A DNA stretch of 64,000 nt from Candidatus Moanabacter tarae (GCA_003226295.1 CP029803.1:862211-926210), one strand, 5' to 3'. Shown: positions 18,402 to 28,065, numbered from the stretch's first letter. Notes: generated by a model from the sequence alone, not told the origin. Numbers and translations are program-made.

Positions 18402-19532
18402 ATGCCAGTAGAACACGAGGATATTTTCACAAAAATTGAAGATGATTTTAAACGGCATCGATCATCGGTGCTTCGATTGCTTCTGGTCGGAGGGCTTTTG
18501 TGTATACTTGCCGGGGTCTCTTTCTTCCAGATGGAGCAAAGAGTTTATGCCACAGGTATTGTCCTTCGAGACGAGGAATTCATCATTTTCTCACAGTCAA
18601 ATGGATTGATATCCCGTATAGATATCGAAGAGGGAGATAATGTAGAAGAGGGCGATTTGCTAGCGATCTTAGATGATAGCGATATTAATCTCAAACTACT
18701 CGAGTTGCGCCATCAGCTTCAGATTCTGGTATCAGAATTGGCACAGAATAAACTTGCCATCGCGGAGTTCGATGTCCGGCCAGGAAATGGGAACCTTCTA
18801 AATGCAGGGGAAAGACTGGATCTGTTGAACGAGATGACTGAGATTCGAACGGAGTATGTCAACTCACTTAAGAAACTCCGTGATCAAAACGCGGTGCCTC
18901 AGGCGCAATATGCAGAAGAACGTGCTCAGTTGCTTCAACTTGAACTCGACCGTTCGGATGCGCAATTACAGGCCGAATGGGTTAAGGAGGGAGTGCTCGA
19001 CATCGAGAAGAAGAGTTTATTAGAAGAAGGTAATAGGCTTGCAAACCAAGCGGTCTTATTACGGAAACAAATTAGTATTTCTGAAAATCTTAAAAATCGA
19101 CTTCATATTCGCGCTCCCATCGGGGGACGCATTACGGAACTCAAGTATCCTTATGCGGGAATGACCTTGGCGAAGGGGGAACCGTTGTTGAAAATCAGCA
19201 ATTCAAATAGTAAGTATGTAGTAGAGGCAGAGGTTGGTGAACGAAATTTCGACCTTATTGAAGAAGGGACTCCGGTTCGAATGGAATCAAGAGTCTTCGA
19301 TTCCATTCTGGAAGGATTTATAATGGGCAGTGTTACCCAAGTAGATCCTCAGGGAAGGTTTGAGATGTATGTCGAGGAGGCAGGTCCTACATTTGACGTT
19401 GAAATTGAGGTTAGCTATACTCCTCATCCGCTAATTCTAGGTTCCCGTATTGATGTTTATTTTCTTATTGGGAAGCGGTCCATTATTAAAACCTTATTCG
19501 ATATACCAGAGTCGCCTAGAAGGGCTGGCTAG
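18402..19532 (+). CDS. HlyD-family membrane fusion protein
   Basis: A 376-residue periplasmic adaptor. One N-terminal helix (about residues 23-44) anchors it. A barrel-sandwich/lipoyl half follows (GLISRIDIEEGDNVEEGDLL), then a long coiled-coil hairpin rich in Leu, Glu and Gln (about 95-225), the second lipoyl half with IRAPIGGRITEL, and a beta-barrel domain. Such proteins link an inner-membrane ABC exporter to the outer membrane. The ABC exporter gene begins 53 nt downstream on the same strand, so the two form a transport pair. No TolC-like gene and no obvious cargo are in view. Confidence 0.87.
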   Translation: MPVEHEDIFTKIEDDFKRHRSSVLRLLLVGGLLCILAGVSFFQMEQRVYATGIVLRDEEFIIFSQSNGLISRIDIEEGDNVEEGDLLAILDDSDINLKLLELRHQLQILVSELAQNKLAIAEFDVRPGNGNLLNAGERLDLLNEMTEIRTEYVNSLKKLRDQNAVPQAQYAEERAQLLQLELDRSDAQLQAEWVKEGVLDIEKKSLLEEGNRLANQAVLLRKQISISENLKNRLHIRAPIGGRITELKYPYAGMTLAKGEPLLKISNSNSKYVVEAEVGERNFDLIEEGTPVRMESRVFDSILEGFIMGSVTQVDPQGRFEMYVEEAGPTFDVEIEVSYTPHPLILGSRIDVYFLIGKRSIIKTLFDIPESPRRAG

Positions 19533-19585
19533 AGGTTTGTAATTAATAAGAAATTACGAAGGCAGATAATCTGAATCAAAACACT

Positions 19586-21316
19586 ATGGATTACAAGGAA
19601 CCTACAGAAGCCCCGACTCTGTTGAAATACATCTGGTCCTATCGAAGCCAGCAAATGAAGGGGATTGGATTGACCTTATTGCGGGCGATTGTAATCGCTC
19701 CTCTTCCGTTTCTTTTCCGGATCGTCATTGATGAACACGTGAAATCCGCGAATTTAATGGGAATCCTTAGTATTGCTCTGCTTTTTTCCGGCCTTTTAGT
19801 TTTGCACTATTGTTTTGCTATTTACGCCGCTCGATATTTTGCGATCTCGGTAGGTCGCATGATGGTGGAGCTTAGAGGAAGAATCTTTCATAAATTGCAG
19901 GTTCTTAGTTTCGGGTATCTTGATGATCAACAGACCGGTAGGCTTATATCTAAATACGCGTTTGATACTCAGCGAATTGAACAGGTGACCTACCCGGTTC
20001 TTCGGCAGTTATTGCCAGAGGCTTTAGTAAGTGTGTGTATTATCACTTTGCTGACTCTATTTAATTGGCAGTTGATGATTGCGTTGGCGTTAATTATTCC
20101 AGTCTACGCGATCGCTAAAATAGTCTTTTACGGCAAGCTTATAAAAACGGAAACAGAAAACCGTGTGGCCCGAGAGGGAATGACCTCACAGGCAAGTGAG
20201 TTAATCAGTGCTATCCGGCTTATTCGTGGATTTGGACAAGAACAAACAGCTCGTGAAGCGATGAATGCTTCAAGTGAAGAGTTTGCTCGGTCGAGGGCAG
20301 AATTATCTTCTTTTAATGCTCTATTCGGTGCTTTCTCCTACGTTAGCACGCAATTGCTTTCGCTTCTCATTGTGGCGGGAGGAGCCATCTATGTTATTCA
20401 AGGAACGATTACCTTTGGAACCTTGGTAGCATTTCTTGTGGCCCTGCCAGTTGTTCTTTCGCCAATTCAACTCTTTATAAGTTTTAGTCAGCAATACTTT
20501 CAGGGTAGGGAAAGTTACAGAAGTGTAAAAGAACTTATCGATTCGCAATATGTCGAAGAGTGGCAAGGCTCTGTACAATTAAATGAACTAAAGGGCTCAA
20601 TTAAATTCGAAAACGTGACCTTTGCTTACGAAGAGGGACATTTGCCCGCGGTAAATAACATTAACTTGGAAATTGAGGCTGGTCAGCACGTTGCTTTTGT
20701 AGGTCCTTCAGGTTCTGGGAAGAGCACATTAGCGAATATGGTACTGGGGCTTTACAAACCTACAAAAGGGACGATCAAAATCGATGATGTACCTCAATCT
20801 TCTCTGGATATGCGATGGTTTAGAAGAAATTCTGCTATCGTAATGCAAGAGAGCGTCCTTCTTTCAGGTTCCCTCAAGGATAATATACGTTTTGCTCGTC
20901 CCAATGCCACGGATAAAGAAATAGATGAGGTAGCAAAGAAAGCAAACGTGGAAGAGTTTATACATAAACTTCCTGAGGGGTATATGACGAGTGCTGGTGA
21001 AGCTGGTGTGCACCTCTCTGGGGGACAGCGTCAACGTATCTCCATCGCACGAGCTATTCTTCGAAATCCTCGGGTTTTAATCCTAGACGAAGCTACTTCA
21101 GCCCTCGATTACGAGAGTGAACACCTTGTTCAGGAGGCTCTTGAGCGACTTTCCGAAGGGCGAACTGTGATTACGATCGCGCACCGACTTAGTACTGTAA
21201 AGAAGGCAGATACTATTGTTGTTCTTAAAGAGGGTAGCGTAGTCGAGACTGGGACGTTTGAAAAACTCTCTCAAGGGAATAGTTATTTCAGTGAAATGCT
21301 CGAAGCGAGTGCTTAG
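19586..21316 (+). CDS. ABC exporter, fused permease and ATPase
   Basis: A 576-residue type IV ABC half-transporter that would act as a homodimer. The N-terminal six-helix permease domain (about 1-310) is followed by a nucleotide-binding domain. The latter has Walker A GPSGSGKST, Q-loop VMQES, signature LSGGQRQR, Walker B VLILDEATSALD and the switch His in IAHRLS. It lacks the N-terminal C39 peptidase of bacteriocin exporters, so a double-Gly leader peptide is not implied. Pairing with the upstream HlyD protein suggests export across both membranes. Substrate could be lipid, drug or peptide; the sequence does not decide. Confidence 0.9.
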   Translation: MDYKEPTEAPTLLKYIWSYRSQQMKGIGLTLLRAIVIAPLPFLFRIVIDEHVKSANLMGILSIALLFSGLLVLHYCFAIYAARYFAISVGRMMVELRGRIFHKLQVLSFGYLDDQQTGRLISKYAFDTQRIEQVTYPVLRQLLPEALVSVCIITLLTLFNWQLMIALALIIPVYAIAKIVFYGKLIKTETENRVAREGMTSQASELISAIRLIRGFGQEQTAREAMNASSEEFARSRAELSSFNALFGAFSYVSTQLLSLLIVAGGAIYVIQGTITFGTLVAFLVALPVVLSPIQLFISFSQQYFQGRESYRSVKELIDSQYVEEWQGSVQLNELKGSIKFENVTFAYEEGHLPAVNNINLEIEAGQHVAFVGPSGSGKSTLANMVLGLYKPTKGTIKIDDVPQSSLDMRWFRRNSAIVMQESVLLSGSLKDNIRFARPNATDKEIDEVAKKANVEEFIHKLPEGYMTSAGEAGVHLSGGQRQRISIARAILRNPRVLILDEATSALDYESEHLVQEALERLSEGRTVITIAHRLSTVKKADTIVVLKEGSVVETGTFEKLSQGNSYFSEMLEASA

Positions 21317-21484
21317 TTTATTCAGCAATCCAAATGGGACTTTTAGAACTTAATACCGTCCAATTGAAAAGCGTAATGATTTAAGTAGGCGAAAAGAACC
21401 GGTAGCTTGAAACTAATTGTTCGAGCAAGAGAATAGCAATCGTCCACTATATTGGGATTTCTTAAGTACGTTTTTTTGACCGAT

Positions 21485-22609
21485 TTAAATTCCGGGTCCA
21501 CGAGCAGTTATTGGCCAGATGGATTCAACCTTTTCTTTTCGTATACCGATAATCCAATCATGCATATTGATGGTTGGATCACAGTGGCCCGGGATGAGTC
21601 GAATTTTCTCACCTAGCGAGAGGGTAGAATTCGAATCAAAAAGATTCACTTTCCCATGTTCATCGCCGGCAACCTCGTACTCTGCTTCTCCTCGATCAAT
21701 AACTATGGGCATACCTGAGTCTACACTTAATGCTTTCAGCCCAGCATCGACTATTCCTACCCGACGAGTTTTCATACTCATAACTGTTGAATATATGAAT
21801 AGACTATGTTCGAAATCATTCCAATTTTCACCAGCTTGATTTAGATTCCTAGCGTAGTCGGCATCCATAAAAATGTATGAACCTGCCTGGATTTCGTTAT
21901 AAACGCCACTAGCAGTTTCGAAAGGGAAAGTTCCCGAACCAGCTCCGGTTACTGTTGCGCACTCGATACCTTCCGTTCGAAGGAGATCGACACATTCCTT
22001 AACCTTACCTGTAGCCGTAGCAATTGCCTCTTTCCGTTCCTCGAAATTCCGAAGGTGCTGTGCTCCACCATGATAAGCATGGAGGCCCTTAAAACTAAGA
22101 AATGGTGAAGCAACTATTTCTTGGGCGAGCTTGGGGACCGCCGATCCTGGCTGTAATCCACAGCGATTACCACCGACGTCTACTTCAATGAGAATGGAGA
22201 GATTGACGACAGATTGACGAACAGCTGTTTCAATAGCTTTAAGATTTTCTGAATTGTCTACACATACGGAGATTGTTGATTCCCTTGCGAGATTCATTAA
22301 GCGATCGATCTTTTTAGATCCAACGACTTCATTTGAGATTAAGACATCCTTAATCCCACCCGCAACCATGGCTTCTGCTTCACTTACTTTTTGACAACAG
22401 ACACCGATTGCCCCGTGCTTGATTTGAAGACCTGCAATCTCGGGGCACTTGTGGGTTTTGGCGTGTGGACGAAGTTGTATAGAGTGTGCGTTTCCGAAAT
22501 CAGCCAAGTGGACGAGATTTCTCTCGAACGCATCTAGATCGAGTAGTAGGGCGGGAGTGTCGATTTCGTCAATCGACATCCCAACAGTGGCAATAGCATG
22601 TTTAAACAT
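21485..22609 (-). CDS. DSD1-family PLP enzyme (D-threonine aldolase/D-serine dehydratase-like)
   Basis: A 374-residue fold-type III PLP enzyme related to alanine racemase. The N-terminus has the family opening DTPALLLDLDAFERN and RPHAKTHK, in which Lys51 should bind PLP. The C-terminus has PGHCDPTINMHD, whose His and Asp form the metal site of D-threonine aldolase and D-serine dehydratase. Possible reactions are cleavage of D-threonine or D-3-hydroxyaspartate to glycine plus an aldehyde, or D-serine dehydration; the choice needs comparison with characterised members. It lies 110 nt downstream of a cystathionine gamma-synthase-type gene on the same strand. An in-frame ATG at 22579 is an alternative start. 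Confidence 0.85.
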   Translation of the reverse strand: MFKHAIATVGMSIDEIDTPALLLDLDAFERNLVHLADFGNAHSIQLRPHAKTHKCPEIAGLQIKHGAIGVCCQKVSEAEAMVAGGIKDVLISNEVVGSKKIDRLMNLARESTISVCVDNSENLKAIETAVRQSVVNLSILIEVDVGGNRCGLQPGSAVPKLAQEIVASPFLSFKGLHAYHGGAQHLRNFEERKEAIATATGKVKECVDLLRTEGIECATVTGAGSGTFPFETASGVYNEIQAGSYIFMDADYARNLNQAGENWNDFEHSLFIYSTVMSMKTRRVGIVDAGLKALSVDSGMPIVIDRGEAEYEVAGDEHGKVNLFDSNSTLSLGEKIRLIPGHCDPTINMHDWIIGIRKEKVESIWPITARGPGI

Positions 22610-22719
22610 TGAGTGTTTAAAATGGACTAATAACGAGAGATGAGATGGCGATGGGGTGGAACAATTGAATGATGTAGGTTCTCTTGGCTATCTTATCCTT
22701 TATCTTTAATCGTCATTCC

Positions 22720-23868
22720 TCAGGCCTTAACTTGAGATAAGGCCTGCTTTAAGTCTTCGATTAGGTCTTGAAGAGATTCGATTCCAACGGAGATGCGCGC
22801 TAGACCATCAGTCAGACCTCGGGCCAGGCGATCTTCCCTAGGTACACTCTTATGAGTCATCGATGCGGGATGGGTGATCATACTCTCCACAGATCCAAGA
22901 CTTTCCGCGAGGGAAATCAAACTAAGAGAGTTTAGAAACTTTACACCTGCATCGTACCCCCCCTTTAACTCTAAGGTGATCATTCCCCCATACCCGTTTT
23001 GTTGGCTCCTTGCGATATTGTGCTGTGGATGGGAAGGGAGACCTGGATAGGCAACTCTTTGAACTTTATCATGTTGCTCTAGGTACTCAGCGATTAACTG
23101 TGCATTCTCACAATGTTTTTCCATTCGGAGTGGTAAGGTTTTGATCCCGAGTAGTGTTAACCAGCAATCATGTGGGCTGGGAACCGCACCAACTGTCTTT
23201 TGAATAAAGAAGAGGTCTTCGTGAAGATCCTCCCGGTTTGTGATACAAGCACCACCTATTAATTGATTATGCCCACTTAAATATTTTGTAGTACTTTGTA
23301 TTACGATGTCGGCTCCAAATTCCAGGGGCCGAAGGAGATAAGGAGTGGCAAAAGTTGAATCAACTACATAGATTAGATTATGCTCTTGGGCGATCTGAGC
23401 TGCCTCTTCGAGATCGATAATCTTGAGGAGGGGATTACTCGGTGTTTCAATCCAAAGCATCCGGGTTTCAGGCTTAATCGCATCGCGAATATTTTGTAGG
23501 TTGCTCCCATCCACATAATCTACCGAAATTTCGCTTCGGATGACAATGTTGTCGAGAAGGCGGATTACCCCTCCGTAAATGTCATCGACAGATACTATAT
23601 GGTCATGGGCTTTGAGAAGTCGAATTACAGAATCTGCAGCAGCCATTCCCGAGGCAAATGCAGTAGCATATTTGCCTCCTTCAAGTGAGGCGAGATTCAC
23701 CTCCAGGTTCTCTCGGGTCGGGTTCGCAGATCGCGTATAGTCAAATCCTTTTAATTTGCCAACCTCTTCCAGGACGTATGTCGCAGTTTGGTAAAGAGGT
23801 GGGATTATAGAACCGGTAGTAGGGTCGGTCTTCCTTCCCGCATGGACGGCGCGTGTTTCGAAATTCAT
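22720..23868 (-). CDS. metB: Cystathionine gamma-synthase/lyase family PLP enzyme
   Basis: A 382-residue fold-type I enzyme of the Cys/Met metabolism family. Seen: TRAVHAGRKTDPTTGSIIPPLYQTATY at the N-terminus (shown here as a family landmark), YTRSANPTR, ASGMAA, the cofactor Asp in VVDSTFATP, and STTKYLSGH with PLP-binding Lys195. The last block and the SLG-VESMITHPASMTH stretch are typical of cystathionine gamma-synthase and gamma-lyase alike. It would either make cystathionine from an activated homoserine and cysteine or break it to cysteine; the assignment to metB is a best guess. Length is normal. Confidence 0.85.
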   Translation of the reverse strand: MNFETRAVHAGRKTDPTTGSIIPPLYQTATYVLEEVGKLKGFDYTRSANPTRENLEVNLASLEGGKYATAFASGMAAADSVIRLLKAHDHIVSVDDIYGGVIRLLDNIVIRSEISVDYVDGSNLQNIRDAIKPETRMLWIETPSNPLLKIIDLEEAAQIAQEHNLIYVVDSTFATPYLLRPLEFGADIVIQSTTKYLSGHNQLIGGACITNREDLHEDLFFIQKTVGAVPSPHDCWLTLLGIKTLPLRMEKHCENAQLIAEYLEQHDKVQRVAYPGLPSHPQHNIARSQQNGYGGMITLELKGGYDAGVKFLNSLSLISLAESLGSVESMITHPASMTHKSVPREDRLARGLTDGLARISVGIESLQDLIEDLKQALSQVKA

Positions 23869-24222
23869 TGCTAAGTAGGCATCCGAGAGAGAATTGAGTC
23901 TCTTAATCCATTAGACTCAAATATGATTGAGCTATTAAATTACCTCCGATAGCAACCTAATTCTTCTAGACTTTGGAAATGAATTAAAGTTCTATAAAAA
24001 ATCAAAATCCTGAATTTTCTGTCCTACTTTATTAAATGCATCGGATAATTGAAGTTAAAGTCTTAGTTTTACACGACGTTTGCCCTTTAGATAATTCTGT
24101 ATTTAAAGAATAGGGGTGTGGCATTGGAAATCGGCTGCTTTTCTGGTAGAATGAAGGAAAATCTTTAATTTTTAGACATAGATTATTGAGGGATCTAAAA
24201 CCCCACCACTATAAGGCCTAAA
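23869..24222. other. Divergent intergenic region
   Basis: AT-rich 354-nt spacer between the metB-type gene (minus) and the Nramp-like gene (plus). It must contain both promoters. I looked for a SAM riboswitch ahead of the metB-type gene and for metal-responsive leaders ahead of the transporter and found no recognisable consensus. No coding frame is evident. Confidence 0.4.
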
Positions 24223-25707
24223 ATGGATCAAAAGGAAAAAAGGTATCCACAATTAGCACCAGAACTTCGGTCGCGAAAGATCTCTCATTTCCTTACGTTT
24301 TTTGGTCCCGGCGCGATAATTGCCTCCGTTACAATTGGGAGTGGAGAGACCGTATGGGCATCGAGGAGTGGTGCTATCTTCGGGTATGCCATGTTTTGGG
24401 CATTTAGCCTCTTTTGTATCACAAAAGGAGTCCAGGTCTATTCGGCAGCACGTTATATGACTCTTACAGGAGAACATCCTATGGAGCGTTGGGCTTTTTT
24501 ACCTGGACCAAAAATGTGGTTCCCTGGGTTTATTGGGTTGGTTCTGATTATTGCATTTCCATTTTACCTATCAAGTTTACCTATTATGTTAGGAAGTATT
24601 TCATCTTGGATCCTGTTTGATGATCCAGGTAAATACGCTCATCTTATTGCATTGGCATTTATTGTTTTCCTTATCTTTCTCACTCTGCGGCAAACCTACG
24701 GCTTTCTAGAGCACGTACAGTCTCTTATTATAGGGGTAATGCTAATAGTGATGTTGATTGCAGCTATTGCAGTTAAGCCTGATTGGGTTGCTGTGTTGCT
24801 TGGGTCAGTTCTTCCTCAATTTCCTGAATATCCAGGTTGGGTTGTGAAAAATCCCTCCTTTGTTGATCGCACCCTTATTATAGAGTTGGTCGCTTACATG
24901 GGTGTTATGGGTGGTGGAGTACAGGACTATGTCGGGTATGTGGGTATGCTTCGAGAAAAGGCTTGGGGGTTGATAGGAAGAGTTAAAGAAGGACCAAGAA
25001 ATAAAAGTGAACTTAAGCCAATTCCTATCTCTGTCGATCCTGAGAATATTGCCTTAGGCAAGGGATGGTTGAAGGCACCCTTGATTGATACAGTTGTATC
25101 ATTTTCGAGTGTATTTATATTTACCGGCGCCTTTCTAATACTTGGCGCAACGCTTTTGAACCCACGGGAAATTGTTCCTTCAGGAATGAATTTGTACAAT
25201 CACCAAGTTATTTTTCTTACTGAACTTCACCCTGGAGAGACGGTCAAATTGCTTCTTGCTGGCCTCTATAAGGCAGGAGTGCTTGTAGCCATCTTCGGAA
25301 CCGTTTATGGTGCCTACGAATTGTACGTCCGTACGACCTATGAATGTGTTCGTACTCTCTCTCCAAAACTCCGTGATTTACGCTTAGATAAGGTACGTAT
25401 TTGGATCCTAACTTACACTGGAATTGCTGGCTCTCTCTTGGTTTTAGTTGCTTGGTGGACGGCAGTGAAAGATCCTGAGGGGGGAGGGTGGAATCCAATT
25501 TCCATAATGACGATTCCACTACATGTAACAGGAGTTTTACTTGCCGGTCCCTGGTGTTTCGCCATGATCTGGGCCGATCGTAAATTCCTTCCCAAACCAT
25601 TCCAAATGAATGGTTTCTTGGTTGTGATGAATATTGTTTGTGGTGTTGCTTTTGTCGTGTTCGGGGTGCTGGCAGTGTATGATGATATCCAGTCGCTTAT
25701 TGGGTAA
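24223..25707 (+). CDS. Nramp-related transporter without the canonical metal motif
   Basis: A 494-residue polytopic protein of the Nramp/APC superfamily, about 11 helices. The first helix aligns as FGPGAIIASVTIGSGETVW. The position of the metal-coordinating DPGN of classical Mn/Fe transporters reads GSGE (residues 39-42), and the helix-6 MPH position falls in GVMGGGVQDY (227-236). Loss of both motifs is known from Nramp-related magnesium transporters and other divergent clades, so the substrate should not be called manganese or iron. The frame has a clear ATG and an isolated position between divergent and unrelated genes. Confidence 0.8.
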   Translation: MDQKEKRYPQLAPELRSRKISHFLTFFGPGAIIASVTIGSGETVWASRSGAIFGYAMFWAFSLFCITKGVQVYSAARYMTLTGEHPMERWAFLPGPKMWFPGFIGLVLIIAFPFYLSSLPIMLGSISSWILFDDPGKYAHLIALAFIVFLIFLTLRQTYGFLEHVQSLIIGVMLIVMLIAAIAVKPDWVAVLLGSVLPQFPEYPGWVVKNPSFVDRTLIIELVAYMGVMGGGVQDYVGYVGMLREKAWGLIGRVKEGPRNKSELKPIPISVDPENIALGKGWLKAPLIDTVVSFSSVFIFTGAFLILGATLLNPREIVPSGMNLYNHQVIFLTELHPGETVKLLLAGLYKAGVLVAIFGTVYGAYELYVRTTYECVRTLSPKLRDLRLDKVRIWILTYTGIAGSLLVLVAWWTAVKDPEGGGWNPISIMTIPLHVTGVLLAGPWCFAMIWADRKFLPKPFQMNGFLVVMNIVCGVAFVVFGVLAVYDDIQSLIG

Positions 25708-25882
25708 CTTATAATCAGTGATAATAATTCGGAGTAGTTAAGAATGCGCTGGTGATTGGTTAGGTTCGTGGAATTTGCTAAGTCAGGGTTTCTTTTGATT
25801 AATCAGAATGTTGGAGATGTTCACAGGAATAATATTGGCCCTGTTACTGTGAGAGCAGAATCAATTGTCAGACATAAAATGC

Positions 25883-26476
25883 ATGGTACATAAATCCAAT
25901 AAATCTGCAGATGCACCATCCGGGTTAGTTGCAACGCTTGGAGGTGGCTGTTTTTGGTGCCTGGAAGCGGTATATGAATGCACCGAAGGTGTTGGGTTCG
26001 TGCAGTCAGGTTTCATGGGTGGTCATACTGCTTCTCCTACCTACGAAGAGGTTTGCGCTGGAAATAGCGGGCATGCCGAAGTAATCCAGATTTGTTTCGA
26101 TCCAGTTCTTATACCTTACGAGAAATTGCTTAAAATTTTTTGGATGTCGCACGATCCGACGACTCTAAATCAGCAGGGACCTGATATCGGGACCCAGTAC
26201 CGGTCAGTAATTTTCTATCATTCAGATGAGCAGAGAATACAGGCAAGAAGATCCAAGGATGATATGAATGTATCAGGCCGGTTCGATAACAACATAGTGA
26301 CAGAGATTACAAGGGCTTCAGAATTTCATGAAGCAAGTGGGGACCATCAAAGTTATTTCAAAAATAACCCAACCGCTCCTTATTGCCAATTCGTCATCGC
26401 ACCAAAAATGGCGAAGTTGAATCAAGAACTTGTTGGTGAAGGGCTTTCTTGGAAAGAGCCTAGGGTTGGGATTTGA
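25883..26476 (+). CDS. msrA: Peptide methionine (S)-S-oxide reductase MsrA
   Basis: Repairs oxidised methionine in proteins. The diagnostic GGGCFWCLEA block lies near the N-terminus, its first Cys being catalytic, followed by GFMGGHTASPTYEEVCAG, GHAEV, SHDPTTLNQQGPDIGTQYRS and a C-terminal EFHEASGDHQSYF stretch. About 197 residues. The frame also has an in-frame TTG 18 bases upstream at 25865; the ATG at 25883 is reported as the safer start, though neither has a clear Shine-Dalgarno site. No msrB is adjacent or fused. Confidence 0.92.
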   Translation: MVHKSNKSADAPSGLVATLGGGCFWCLEAVYECTEGVGFVQSGFMGGHTASPTYEEVCAGNSGHAEVIQICFDPVLIPYEKLLKIFWMSHDPTTLNQQGPDIGTQYRSVIFYHSDEQRIQARRSKDDMNVSGRFDNNIVTEITRASEFHEASGDHQSYFKNNPTAPYCQFVIAPKMAKLNQELVGEGLSWKEPRVGI

Positions 26477-26550
26477 AATTACGGTCTTTCTAGTCGTTTC
26501 CATTTCTCTCGATTATTGCCTATAAGAATTTATTCATTTAGGTACCGGAA

Positions 26551-27612
26551 TTACCGTCGTGGGGAGGGAATATTAGTTTTCATATGGCCTCCCAATTGTC
26601 CTCTTTTGAGGGCAATCAATTCTGCCATGATACTTACGGCAATTTCAGCTGGAGTTTGTGCTCCAATGTCAATTCCGATTGGTGCAAATATTCTGCTTAA
26701 CTGTTTTTCAGTGTAACCCTCGTCAATAAGATCGTGAAAAACTGCACGTACTCGCCGCCGACTTCCCAAAACGCCAAGGTAACCAGCGGGGGAATTAAGA
26801 AGGCTGCGCAGACAGAATTCATCATACCTATGTCCACGGGTTACCATTACGGCTGCGGTATTCCTATCTATATTAATTTTCGAGAGAGAATGTTGAAAGG
26901 AATGAGAGAGAAGGAGGTCTGCATCGGGAAACCGGTCAGAGGAGGCAAATGTTGGTCTGTCGTCTACGACAACAATACGATAATCAAGAAGCTTTCCAAG
27001 TTGGGCAAGCGGTTGAGCTATATGCCCGGCTCCACAAATTACCAGGGTGTGTTCTCCGGCTACGTATTCGAAAAAGTGGCGATGATTCTCTTTTGTTCTC
27101 CCGATCGATGAAGAATGAGACATTTTTTCCTGTAGAGCCAATTCGCAATTGTGGTCTAAATCTCGATTTCCGGTCTTTTTCTCTGGCGTAAAAACAATCA
27201 GATCAGAAGGGTCCGAACTCGAAACAGGGAGAACTCTAACAGCATTGGGAGTTGCTTCTCCAGTTAGAAGGTCGAGTCCGTCAACAGGATGCGTCCAGCA
27301 TTCCACCGCAATCTCCATTATTCCACCACAAATTCGATCACTCGATTCAAGAGCATTTTCAGTTAAATCTACTTGTAACAATTCAAATTCATCTTTCCCA
27401 CGACCGAGCATTTGTTTCGCAACCTCTATGACGTCTGCTTCACCACAGCCGCCTCCAATTGTACCCTCAATAGTTCCATCCGATCGAATTAACATTTTAG
27501 CCCCAGGCTCCCTCGGAGTAGAGCCTTTAGATCCTACAACAGTTGCGGTTACAGCATTCTCTTGTGAACTGAGGAGCTGACTCAAATGTTGGTAGCATTC
27601 CTTCGTTTTCAT
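26551..27612 (-). CDS. XdhC/CoxF-family molybdenum hydroxylase maturation protein
   Basis: A 353-residue protein with two parts. The N-terminal XdhC_CoxI domain carries TVVGSKGSTPREPGAKMLI and GTIGGGCGEADVI with the conserved Cys. The C-terminal Rossmann domain carries LVICGAGHIAQPLAQLG, VVDDRP, VMVTRGHRYDEF and GVLGSRRR. Family members bind molybdenum cofactor, help sulfurate it and insert it into xanthine-dehydrogenase or CO-dehydrogenase-type enzymes. No such hydroxylase gene is in the window, so its client is encoded elsewhere or is unknown. It faces msrA convergently. Confidence 0.88.
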   Translation of the reverse strand: MKTKECYQHLSQLLSSQENAVTATVVGSKGSTPREPGAKMLIRSDGTIEGTIGGGCGEADVIEVAKQMLGRGKDEFELLQVDLTENALESSDRICGGIMEIAVECWTHPVDGLDLLTGEATPNAVRVLPVSSSDPSDLIVFTPEKKTGNRDLDHNCELALQEKMSHSSSIGRTKENHRHFFEYVAGEHTLVICGAGHIAQPLAQLGKLLDYRIVVVDDRPTFASSDRFPDADLLLSHSFQHSLSKINIDRNTAAVMVTRGHRYDEFCLRSLLNSPAGYLGVLGSRRRVRAVFHDLIDEGYTEKQLSRIFAPIGIDIGAQTPAEIAVSIMAELIALKRGQLGGHMKTNIPSPRR

Positions 27613-27716
27613 ATAATTACTTAATAAGAATTTTTAAAATGTTTCCTATTTTAAGTGGTTTCCAGATATGTTTTATTTTAGTAAATCAGATTCGAAGAAA
27701 TGACTAAAGTATAACT

Positions 27717-28064
27717 TCAATCTAGGTCTGTGTATTTTAGATTAGAGCCCTTGCTTTTCAAGATGGGATATTTGATTGCATTTTTCTTCAACTTCGCGTG
27801 CATCGCTTCGATGATATCGATTCCAAGATTATCTGCTAATTCAAATAGATAAATGCCAACATCGGCGATTTCATCAGTAATTGAATCAGGGTCATCTTTG
27901 ATCTTTTTTTCAATCTCAACTTGAGATTTCCATAGGAATTGTTCTGCCAATTCGGATGCTTCGATCGTTATCGCAATAGCCATATCTTTGGCATTGTGGA
28001 ATTGCATCCAATCGCGTTCGTCTCGGAACTTTCGAATTTCCTCTGTAATTTTTGCAAGTGTCAT
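27717..28064 (-). CDS. MazG-like nucleotide pyrophosphohydrolase
   Basis: A short all-alpha NTP pyrophosphohydrolase of about 115 residues, close to the RS21-C6/dCTPase-like MazG group. Metal ligands are visible as IEASELAEQFLW (Glu35, Glu38) and DEIADVGIYLFELAD (Glu65, Asp68). Such enzymes clear non-canonical or excess nucleotides in the cytoplasm. The frame is open 90 bases further upstream but would then overlap ogt in another frame; the ATG at 28064 begins MTLAKITEEIRKFRDERDW, the normal family start, directly after the ogt stop. The ogt-mazG order suggests a two-gene nucleotide/DNA repair operon. Confidence 0.85.
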   Translation of the reverse strand: MTLAKITEEIRKFRDERDWMQFHNAKDMAIAITIEASELAEQFLWKSQVEIEKKIKDDPDSITDEIADVGIYLFELADNLGIDIIEAMHAKLKKNAIKYPILKSKGSNLKYTDLD

Positions 28065-28065
28065 C

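Noticed and set aside
21519-21839. 106-codon plus-strand frame
   Set aside because: Antisense to the D-threonine-aldolase-like gene, whose PLP and metal motifs are complete.
23869-24222. Possible SAM riboswitch ahead of the metB-type gene
   Set aside because: No conserved SAM-I, SAM-II or SAM-IV core is visible in the 5' flank.
26734-27111. 125-codon plus-strand frame inside the XdhC gene
   Set aside because: Antisense to the Rossmann domain, no recognisable motif.
27149-27580. 143-codon plus-strand frame inside the XdhC gene
   Set aside because: Ser/Pro-rich antisense shadow; the minus-strand frame has clear XdhC motifs.
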